Shown: positions 1 to 5,505 of the stretch, piece by piece
Position numbering within the stretch: position 1 is the stretch's first letter
How the letters are laid out: each line of letters begins with the position of its first letter
NCBI GenBank assembly: GCA_003222555.1
Contig: QHWL01000101.1
Location: 1 to 8,939, forward strand
Length of the DNA stretch: 8,939 bases
Reading direction: 5' to 3'
From: Acidobacteriota bacterium
GTDB lineage: Bacteria > Acidobacteriota > Vicinamibacteria > Vicinamibacterales > CAVVIG01
The notes under the pieces: generated by a model
What the model was told of the DNA's origin: nothing
The model's database searches: none
The model's input: only the letters and a program-made list of their open reading frames with translations
Translations under genes and position numbers: made by a program

Positions 1-545
1 AGCGCGACCATGGCGGGAGCGACGAGCATCCCGTCGAGGTGGCCGCGAATGCGATCGTGAAGCCGCGCGCTGGCGGGATCGGGAGACGGCTCGATGCCCC
101 ATCCGTTCTGTGCCAGCGTCACGAGGTCGCCGACCGAGGCGATGAACGATTCGTCAGAGGGTTGGACCAGAAAGTCATCGAGGACGAGCGCTTTGGGCAG
201 GAAAGACGCGGTCACCTGCCGGTACATCGGGAGGGCGAGCCTCAGCGCAGCCTGTCCTTCCGGCGTCAACGCGCACGTCCGCGCGCTGTTGTCGATCGGT
301 TGTTCGACAAGCCAGCCACAGGATGCCAGCAGACGCAGCGCGACACGCAGGTACCCGGCGTTGGCATGTGTTTGCTTGACGACATCGACGAAAAGGACAG
401 GACCTGAGATGCTCGTCAACAAGTCGAGCGCGCCGCGCTCGCACAAAGCGCTGACGGTCGGCGCCATCACGACGCCCGCGAGATGAGTAAAGACCCTCGC
501 CCGAACCGCCGCGCGTTCCGTCTCAGCGAGGCCCTCCATCGTCAT
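1..545 (-). CDS. N-terminal part of a probable SAM-dependent methyltransferase (runs off left edge)
   Basis: Reading the minus strand from ATG at 545 gives 181 uninterrupted codons that leave the window, so the C-terminal part is missing. An in-frame TAG lies two codons upstream, so the start must be ATG 545 or ATG 539; neither has a clear Shine-Dalgarno. The visible part is helical. Residues 15-34 (RARVFTHLAGVVMAPTVSAL) and 61-80, containing GYLRVALRLLASCGWL, resemble the winged-helix/dimerisation region that precedes the SAM-binding fold in class I methyltransferases, including some encoded with polyketide enzymes. TPEGQAALRLALPMYRQV at 94-111 fits the wing. The SAM-binding glycine motif would lie outside the window, so the enzymatic call is inferred. 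The motif HLxGxxxAPxxxAL occurs at 21-34 and again at 169-182. It could instead be a winged-helix regulator. The gene follows the MetE-like gene on the same strand, separated by a palindrome. Confidence 0.55.
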   Translation of the reverse strand, partial: MTMEGLAETERAAVRARVFTHLAGVVMAPTVSALCERGALDLLTSISGPVLFVDVVKQTHANAGYLRVALRLLASCGWLVEQPIDNSARTCALTPEGQAALRLALPMYRQVTASFLPKALVLDDFLVQPSDESFIASVGDLVTLAQNGWGIEPSPDPASARLHDRIRGHLDGMLVAPAMVA

Positions 546-551
546 GCGCTA

Positions 552-649
552 AGAAGTCTGAAGTCTGAAGTGAACGTGGAAGTCGAGAAGTTGGAAGTAT
601 CGCTTCCCCGCTTCCCGACTTCCAGCCTCGCTTCAGACTTCAGACTTTT
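552..649. repeat. 98-bp imperfect palindrome with 7-bp tandem units
   Basis: Positions 554-570 (AAGTCTGAAGTCTGAAG) are a perfect 17-base inverted match to 631-647, and each arm is made of 7-bp AAGTCTG units. Further in, 578-585 (GGAAGTCG) pairs with 616-623, 587-590 with 611-614, and 593-597 (GGAAG) with 603-607, leaving a loop of about five bases. Almost the whole 98 bp can therefore fold into one long hairpin on either strand. It sits between the stop of the MetE-like gene and the start of the methyltransferase-like gene, ending seven bases before that ATG. On plus the right arm runs into TTTT at 646-649. On minus, the direction of both flanking genes, there is no T-run. It looks like an interspersed palindromic element rather than a classical terminator; a transcript from upstream would have its ribosome binding region next to the stem. 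Confidence 0.85.
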
Positions 650-683
650 CATTTCAACCAGCATTTTTCAGCACCCTGTCAGG

Positions 684-1706
684 TTAGAGCCTACCCTCGA
701 ACAGATCGCGGCCGGCGACGAGTGCTCGAATCTTCCGATCGACCACGCTCCGCTGCAGCATCCAGAACCCGCAGTCCGGATGCACATACGTCAAACGATT
801 CGGTCCAACGGTTTTCACGATGCGGTCGATCCGCGAGGCGATGAGCTCAGGACTCTCCACCTCGTTGTCCTTGATGTCGACGACGCCGATGCCGAGCTCG
901 ATCCGGCGATCGAGATCGTTGAGAACCTCGAGCTCGTCGTAGCCGCGGCGTGCGAACTCGAGCACGAGATGATCGGTGCGCAACCGATTGAGAAACGGCA
1001 CCATGTCGCGCCAGAATCCGCGCAGCATCGGTTGACCGCCGTAGTTGCCGAAACAGAGGTGCACGGCCTTCTCGTTCAGGATGCCATCGAGCACGTAATT
1101 GATCGCGTCGGCCGCCCACGGCGCATCCTGCGGATAGCCGACGATGCTCGCTTCGTCCAGTTGCACGGTATCGGCGTCAACGAGCGCCAACTGGCTCCGC
1201 AACACCTTCGCGATGTCCATCGCCAGCGCTGGCAGATCCGGGTAGTGGCAGTTGTTCAGGACGCGCGCGAGCATGTGGGGGCCTGTACAGGTGAACTTGA
1301 ACGGGAGGCGCGTGAGGGATCGCGAGAATTCGCAGTCCTGCGGCAGATTCAAGGAGCCCTCGGTGATCGGACCGACGACGAACATGCCGGCCAGGAACTG
1401 AGAGCCTGCGACACGATCGGCGCGGTAGCGTTCGAAATCGGCGGGCGAGAAGGCTCGTCGGATGCCGTCCAAGCGCGACACGAAGTACTCCACCATCCCG
1501 TTGGCTTCGGGATGGCTCGCATCGAAACGCATCAGTTCGCCGTCGGTCACGAGATCGAGGCCGGCGAGCTCCTGCGTTTTCAGGACGGCCATCACCGCAT
1601 CGCGGAGCACGAGACGCGATGGGTTACCCACCATCCAGGGGAGCATCGGATAACTGCCGACGCCTGTCGTTTTGACGTGTGCGGCCATAGGCATGTCGCC
1701 GGGCAT
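684..1706 (-). CDS. MetE C-domain-only, cobalamin-independent methionine synthase-like protein
   Basis: The 340-residue product corresponds to the catalytic C-terminal half of MetE, a zinc enzyme that transfers a methyl group to homocysteine in the cytoplasm. Visible signatures are GVGSYP at 15-20 (the GSFP-like segment), TDGE at 54-57, NGMVEYF at 69-75, GPIT at 112-115, QLDEA at 182-186, and the zinc ligands His216 and Cys218 (VHLCFGNY), Glu250 (LVLEF) and Cys312 (HPDCG). The MetE N-terminal domain is absent: full MetE is about 750 residues, and no fused or adjacent N-domain is visible. Stand-alone proteins of this kind include core-MetE/Mes-type methionine synthases and the related epoxyalkane:CoM transferases, so methyl donor and acceptor are uncertain. 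Start: ATG 1706 touches the TAA of an upstream remnant; ATG 1694 and ATG 1688 are alternatives, and no start has a good ribosome binding site. Stop is TAA at 684-686. Confidence 0.88.
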   Translation of the reverse strand: MPGDMPMAAHVKTTGVGSYPMLPWMVGNPSRLVLRDAVMAVLKTQELAGLDLVTDGELMRFDASHPEANGMVEYFVSRLDGIRRAFSPADFERYRADRVAGSQFLAGMFVVGPITEGSLNLPQDCEFSRSLTRLPFKFTCTGPHMLARVLNNCHYPDLPALAMDIAKVLRSQLALVDADTVQLDEASIVGYPQDAPWAADAINYVLDGILNEKAVHLCFGNYGGQPMLRGFWRDMVPFLNRLRTDHLVLEFARRGYDELEVLNDLDRRIELGIGVVDIKDNEVESPELIASRIDRIVKTVGPNRLTYVHPDCGFWMLQRSVVDRKIRALVAGRDLFEGRL

Positions 1707-1892
1707 TTATGGTGAAGCGTCGAGCGCGGCGGGTCGAGTGTAGAACTTCACGAGGAAGGCTGCAATCGCAGGACATCCGGGATTCGATTCTCTCCACGCT
1801 TTGAGCTCGTAGAGGTCTTCCGCGGTGATCTTGCGTTCGCGCAGCCGGTCAAAGAGGTGATCGCGGAGCGCCGGAAGCTCGGGATCATCGTC
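1707..1892 (-). pseudogene. 61-codon open stretch without a start, probable remnant of a small protein gene
   Basis: The frame reads as ordinary charged, helical protein: PELPALRDHLFDRLRERK (codons 4-21), then ITAEDLYELKAWRESNP (22-38), then a less convincing tail ending in TAA at 1707-1709. That TAA directly abuts the ATG of the MetE-like gene (TAAATG). A TGA stands immediately upstream at 1893-1895, and there is no ATG between it and the end, so the stretch cannot start normally. I do not recognise the family with certainty. The composition is far more protein-like than in the other frames here. It is interpreted as the leftover of a gene cut by the junction with the integrase fragment on the opposite strand. 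It could still be a chance open frame in GC-rich DNA. Confidence 0.35.
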
Positions 1893-2051
1893 TCAGAACG
1901 CACGGCGTCCCGGTGTCTCCCGGACCGACTGACGAGACGGTCGCAGACCTGGCGAACATTCCTCGCGAACCACATCGGCAACCTAGTGTTCGCCTCGACG
2001 CTGACCTCGTCGTTCGCGACGAGCGATGACGACGTCGACGCCCTTGTTCTC
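1857..2051 (+). pseudogene. Degenerate integrase/transposase fragment (insertion-sequence remnant)
   Basis: On plus, RKLGIIVSERTASRCLPDRL (from about 1872) followed by SQTWRTFLANH and a DDDVDA segment reads like the stretch between the helix-turn-helix region and the DDE catalytic core of rve-type integrases of IS3/IS481-like elements. Those typically show a KLGI.VSERT.SRYL pattern followed by a W.TFL.NH pattern. This match is from memory of the family, not from a search. The upstream DNA-binding part and the downstream catalytic core are both missing, no terminal inverted repeats are visible, and the nominal GTG start at 1857 has no ribosome binding site. The frame stays open to 2228 only by running antisense through the end of the receptor gene. 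It marks an old insertion directly downstream of that gene. Confidence 0.5.
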
Positions 2052-2086
2052 AGAATATTGGCGAGCCACAGAATCGCCGGCGCTCG

Positions 2087-2149
2087 TCAGAAGTCGACCG
2101 TCACGTTGAACCGCGCGAACCGAGGACCGAGGATGCTCGTCGGCCGGAG
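2087..2149 (-). other. In-frame C-terminal beta-strand of the receptor beyond the TAG codon
   Basis: Continuing the receptor frame past TAG (2150-2152) gives 20 codons, LRPTSILGPRF then ARFNVTVDF, and then TGA at 2087-2089. TonB-dependent receptors of this family usually end with a segment of the form W-LRPTSIL..RF.KF...DF, whose last aromatic residue is the signal read by the BAM assembly machinery. The TAG stands where the family usually has Trp (TGG). No frameshift is needed to join the two parts. Codon use is the same as in the gene body. Each codon was checked against the plus-strand bases. Confidence 0.85.
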
Positions 2150-5100
2150 CTACGCCGCGCCGTTCGACGGCGGGGGATCGAAGACCTGGTTGTACGCCGT
2201 GCCGGTATACGAGTTGAACAGGTTATAGAAATCGAAGCCCACGTTGGTTCGGGTCCGGCCGAACCTCAGGACCTTGGCCGCCCGCAGATCGAGCGAGTTG
2301 ATCCGATCCGGATACACCTGCCCGGGCAGCGACAGATCGACGGTTTGAAACGCCAGACCAGGAACGAGGGGGCGACCAAGCGTCGACTGCTGCGCCAGCA
2401 GAACCGCCGTCGTCACGTTCTCGTTGGCCGACGTCGACAGGCCGTTGGTCGCAACGTAGGTGTTGACCGTCGATGGCTGAACGCTCGGGGTCGACCGGAA
2501 CGAGCTGGCCAGAAGAACGTCGATTTTCGGAACGGTGTACGAGACCAGGCCTCGCGCGGCGGTCAGCCATGGCTCGGTGACCGCGCACGCACCCACCTGT
2601 TGATTCGCGAGAACCGTGAGCGGCGTCACGTAGGTCTCCGGCAGTTTCTGCATGACCGGGCAGTAGTTCCGCACGCCGCGCCCGGTGCTGGTACCGCCCT
2701 GGAACGTGATCCCATTGTTCGTCCGCGCGTTGATGTTGAAATCGACGCCGTGCCAATACGTCGTGACGTCGCCGTAATCGCTGGCGAAGGTGTAGTAATT
2801 GTCGGTCGCGCCCAACGGCTTGCGCGCGTTGCGCGTGTAGAACGAGACGGGATAGCCGCCGCCGTTCGGCAGATTCGGATTGGCTGGCGCGATCATCGTC
2901 GCAATGTCGAAATCCTCGGGCCCAATCGCCCTGTTGTCCGTGAAAAAGAAGTTCCCCCACCACCGGCGGTTGTAGCTCACGTCGACCGACACGCGCGGCA
3001 CGATCTCCTGTTGAATTGCGACACCGAATTGCCAGTCGTAGGGCCGAATCCCCCAGCCATGAAGCACATCGGGGTTCACGGTGGTCGTGCTGAACGGATT
3101 CCCGAAGTTCGAGTTCAGCCACGGACCGCACGTGTCGATGCTACCGGTCGTCGACGGCGACTGTGCGGCCGGATTCTTCAGATCACAGTTGACGACGAAG
3201 TCGCGGTTGATGTCGGTCCAGGCCCGATTGGTCGTCGTCTGGAAAGTCACGGCAGAATTCGAAATCGTGTACTGCGCGTCGTTGTTCGCCGCTTGCAGAT
3301 ACTTGCTGATGTTGACCTTCAAAGACGTCCTTCCGTTGCCGAAGACGTCCATCGCGGCGCCCATGCGCGGCGTGACGTCGTGGTAACCGGTGACGCCGTC
3401 TGTTCGCGGGAAGAGGTACGTCGAGCCGAACTGATTGTCCGAAACGATTCCGTTCTCGCCTTCAGGGAACCAGCTCCATGCGTGCTCGTATCGCACGCCG
3501 CCTTGAAGCGTCAGGCGGCCACGGGTCCACTGATCCTGCGCGTAGATGGCGTCGAACCGCGTGCGATTGCTCTGCCAGAACGGCGCGTCGCGCAGCTCGA
3601 CCTGGACCGGCACATTGGTGTTGAAGATGTATCGCAACTGGCTGCCGGCGTTCTGGAAGTTCTTCTGGATTTGGAACGCGGCCTGATAGCCGACCTTCAA
3701 GCTGTGCGCGCCGGTGACATAGGTTCCCGACGCACGCCAGACATCGTGGAACTGCTCAATCGAGCCGGCCGAGGCCCAGCCGCGATAAGTGAAGTTTCCA
3801 ATCGGCACTCCACCCAACACGCTCTGCTCCTGCACGGGGATGAAGTTTGTCAGCGCGCCGCCCGGGATTTGACCGCCGAACCGGCTGGCGAACTGGGAGA
3901 ACCCGGCTTCGAAGAGCAGCCTGCTCGTGGCGGGTGACGACCAGGTGAATTGCGTGATCTTCTCGCGGTTGTCCCAGACGTTGCCCGACTCGGGCGCCAG
4001 CGCGCCGAAGAAGCCGGCGCCGACGCTGCCGAGCGCGACCCAGTCATCCCCGCGATCGCGGCATTGCTCGGCGCCCTTCTCGTACGCCGATCCGTTGCAG
4101 ACCCGCTGATAGTCAAGGTAGAAGCCGACCTTGTTGCGCGCCGTGGCCTGTCCCGTCAGACGGATGGCCTCGATCATCTTCGCCGCGGCGCTGCGCGCCT
4201 TCAGGCTGTCGTCGCGCAAGTAGGTCCATTTAGTCGGATCGCCGGCGTTCTTGTTGCCGAAGAGGCCGGGGATGTCCTGGTGGTTTCCGTAGCTCCGGAT
4301 GTTGTTGAAGAACCACAGCCGGTCCTTCACGATTGGCCCACCGAGCGCGAAGTTCGTATCCCAGTTCTTGATCAGAGCGGGTACGTCGGTGAGGCCATAG
4401 CTGCGCAATGTGTCGTTGAGATTGTTGCCCTGCGACCACTTGCCGGCCGTGCTGAGAAACCCGGTGCCGCTGAACTCGTTGCCGCCCGTCTTGGGCACGA
4501 GGTTGAAGGCGGGGCCGCCACGGTCCGTTTCACCGAGTCCGCCGGCAATCGTCACCTGGACTTCAGATGATTCGCCGATCGGGTAGCCGAAGCCGGCCAC
4601 GCCGCCGCCGTTGAATGCCGAGCCGACATTCATGCCGTCGATCTGAATCGTGCCCTCGTTGCCTCGTCCGCCTCGTGCCGTGAAGAAGTTCGTCGACACG
4701 CCGGAGCTCACGTCGAGGCCGGTGGCCTGGATGCCCGGCACGGTTGCGAGCAGGTTGCCGTAGCCGCGCGATGCGGGGAGAGACTCGACCACTCCGCCGG
4801 AGAGCACCACCTGCTTTTTCGTGCTCGTCTGGATGTCGACGACCGGCGTTTCGCCGGTGACCGTGATCGTTTCAGCGACGGCGCCGACCTTCATGTCGGC
4901 GTTGATACTGGTGACGCCACCGCCTGTCACCTCAACGCCCTCGCGCTTGACGGTGCTGAACCCGGCCAGCGTGAACGTCACAGTGTAAGTGCCGGGCGGC
5001 AGCTCCGGGAGCCGGTACTGACCGGTCCCATCGGTCACGGCCGTCCGGGTTTTCTCGATCAAGACCGGGCTGCTCGCCTCGATCGTCACGCCTGGCAACA

Positions 5101-5215
5101 CGGCACCGGACGAATCCTTCACGACTCCCGACAGGGTCGATTGTTGGGCGTTGACCGATGCTGGAAGGATCAACAGCCATGACAGCACGAACACAATCTG
5201 TCGGAAAGATGGCAT
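2150..5215 (-). CDS. TonB-dependent receptor, Oar type with carboxypeptidase-regulatory-like domain; C-terminus cut by an amber codon
   Basis: This is an outer-membrane beta-barrel receptor for active uptake or surface binding of an unidentified ligand, normally powered by TonB-ExbBD. From ATG 5215 the product has 1,021 residues. A signal peptide covers 1-23 (hydrophobic core LSWLLILPAS, cleavage after VNA). A carboxypeptidase-regulatory-like beta-sandwich spans about 27-110 (SGVVKDSSGAVLPGV, then GTYTVTFTLAGF). ETITVTGETPVVD at 115-127 resembles a TonB-box area. The plug is about 128-245 (LPASRGYGNLLATVPGI, RGGRGNEGTIQIDGMNV, NLVPKTGGNEFSG) and a long barrel follows. The start is fixed by an AAGGAGG ribosome binding site; the open frame extends 31 codons further upstream, but without a signal sequence or ribosome binding site. 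The frame stops at TAG 2150-2152 just after FDFYNLFNSYTGTAYNQVF, while family members continue to a terminal Phe-ending strand, which is present downstream in frame (2087-2149). The gene is therefore a recent nonsense mutant, a readthrough case or a sequence error. Confidence 0.92.
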   Translation of the reverse strand: MPSFRQIVFVLSWLLILPASVNAQQSTLSGVVKDSSGAVLPGVTIEASSPVLIEKTRTAVTDGTGQYRLPELPPGTYTVTFTLAGFSTVKREGVEVTGGGVTSINADMKVGAVAETITVTGETPVVDIQTSTKKQVVLSGGVVESLPASRGYGNLLATVPGIQATGLDVSSGVSTNFFTARGGRGNEGTIQIDGMNVGSAFNGGGVAGFGYPIGESSEVQVTIAGGLGETDRGGPAFNLVPKTGGNEFSGTGFLSTAGKWSQGNNLNDTLRSYGLTDVPALIKNWDTNFALGGPIVKDRLWFFNNIRSYGNHQDIPGLFGNKNAGDPTKWTYLRDDSLKARSAAAKMIEAIRLTGQATARNKVGFYLDYQRVCNGSAYEKGAEQCRDRGDDWVALGSVGAGFFGALAPESGNVWDNREKITQFTWSSPATSRLLFEAGFSQFASRFGGQIPGGALTNFIPVQEQSVLGGVPIGNFTYRGWASAGSIEQFHDVWRASGTYVTGAHSLKVGYQAAFQIQKNFQNAGSQLRYIFNTNVPVQVELRDAPFWQSNRTRFDAIYAQDQWTRGRLTLQGGVRYEHAWSWFPEGENGIVSDNQFGSTYLFPRTDGVTGYHDVTPRMGAAMDVFGNGRTSLKVNISKYLQAANNDAQYTISNSAVTFQTTTNRAWTDINRDFVVNCDLKNPAAQSPSTTGSIDTCGPWLNSNFGNPFSTTTVNPDVLHGWGIRPYDWQFGVAIQQEIVPRVSVDVSYNRRWWGNFFFTDNRAIGPEDFDIATMIAPANPNLPNGGGYPVSFYTRNARKPLGATDNYYTFASDYGDVTTYWHGVDFNINARTNNGITFQGGTSTGRGVRNYCPVMQKLPETYVTPLTVLANQQVGACAVTEPWLTAARGLVSYTVPKIDVLLASSFRSTPSVQPSTVNTYVATNGLSTSANENVTTAVLLAQQSTLGRPLVPGLAFQTVDLSLPGQVYPDRINSLDLRAAKVLRFGRTRTNVGFDFYNLFNSYTGTAYNQVFDPPPSNGAA

Positions 5216-5219
5216 ACCG

Positions 5220-5226
5220 CCTCCTT
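5220..5226 (-). promoter_or_regulatory. Ribosome binding site of the receptor gene
   Basis: The minus strand reads AAGGAGG, then four bases, then ATG at 5215. This near-perfect Shine-Dalgarno decides in favour of the ATG that starts the signal peptide over the ATG at 5308. Confidence 0.85.
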
Positions 5227-5237
5227 CATTTCGGCGA

Positions 5238-5265
5238 ATTCTAACGCTGTTGGGGCGCAAAACAA
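5238..5265 (-). promoter_or_regulatory. Candidate sigma70-like promoter of the receptor gene
   Basis: On minus, TTGTTT (5265-5260), a 16-base spacer and TAGAAT (5243-5238) resemble -35 and -10 boxes. The -10 matches the consensus at five of six positions and the -35 at three of six. Transcription would begin near 5231, leaving a very short leader before the ribosome binding site. The -35 box lies inside the loop of the 5252-5281 inverted repeat. Acidobacterial promoters are poorly defined, so this is tentative. Confidence 0.3.
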
Positions 5266-5281
5266 GGAAAAAGCCCGCCCC
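5252..5281. repeat. Short inverted repeat upstream of the receptor gene
   Basis: GGGGCG (5252-5257) and CGCCCC (5276-5281) form a 6-bp GC stem around an 18-base A-rich (plus) or T-rich (minus) loop. It lies 36 bases before the receptor ATG and overlaps the candidate -35 box. It could be an operator-like site or chance symmetry; no T-run follows it on the minus strand. Confidence 0.3.
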
Positions 5282-5328
5282 ACGCAAACCTGCTATCCAA
5301 CTGAGCAATGGACAGCGTTTTCATGTGC

Positions 5329-5381
5329 GTGGCGCAGCGCCTTAGCCCTGCGTTCCTCGAAGCCCTAAAAGGCTCCGCCAC
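5329..5381. repeat. REP-like imperfect hairpin
   Basis: GTGGCGCAGCGCCTTAG (5329-5345) and CTAAAAGGCTCCGCCAC (5365-5381) are imperfect inverted copies, agreeing at 13 of 17 positions and closed by GTGGCG/CGCCAC. The intervening 19 bases are CCTGCGTTCCTCGAAGCCC. Extragenic hairpins beginning GTGGCGGAGCC and ending GGCTCCGCCAC are of the kind found dispersed in GC-rich bacterial genomes. Only one copy is seen in this window. It lies in the 290-base gap between the dehydrogenase stop and the receptor start. Confidence 0.5.
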
Positions 5382-5436
5382 TACAGCCATTTGAAAACCA
5401 GTCGAGAGCGTTGCAGAATTCAGCTGCGCCACCGCG

Positions 5437-5471
5437 GAGGACGCCGCGAAAATCGATCCCCCTGCGTCCTC
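5437..5471 (-). terminator. Possible hairpin downstream of the sugar dehydrogenase gene
   Basis: GAGGACGC (5437-5444) and GCGTCCTC (5464-5471) form a perfect 8-bp stem with a 19-base spacer, 34 bases after the stop of the dehydrogenase in its direction of transcription. The spacer contains CGATTTTCG on minus, but no T-run follows the stem, so a classical intrinsic terminator is not shown. The rest of the 5216-5505 gap contains no gene that I can support. Confidence 0.3.
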
Positions 5472-5505
5472 GGCGTGCGCTGTCGTAATGCCGAAACGCG
5501 CGTTA

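Noticed and set aside
483..1715. 410-codon plus-strand open frame
   Set aside because: It lies antisense to the MetE-like gene and has no recognisable domain. The minus strand carries a full set of MetE motifs and zinc ligands, so the plus frame is a GC-codon shadow.
2345..3937. 530-codon plus-strand open frame
   Set aside because: It is antisense to the receptor barrel and very rich in Arg and Val, with no domain pattern. This is a typical mirror frame of a GC-rich gene.
5215..5308. Longer receptor start at ATG 5308
   Set aside because: It adds 31 residues before a clear signal peptide and has no ribosome binding site, while ATG 5215 has AAGGAGG four bases upstream.
5289..5311. tRNA D-arm-like sequence on minus (GCTCAGTTGGATAGC)
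   Set aside because: Only the D-loop-like stretch is present. There is no acceptor stem, anticodon arm or T-arm with GTTCGA at the right distance, so it is not a tRNA gene, and evidence for a tRNA fragment is too thin to list.
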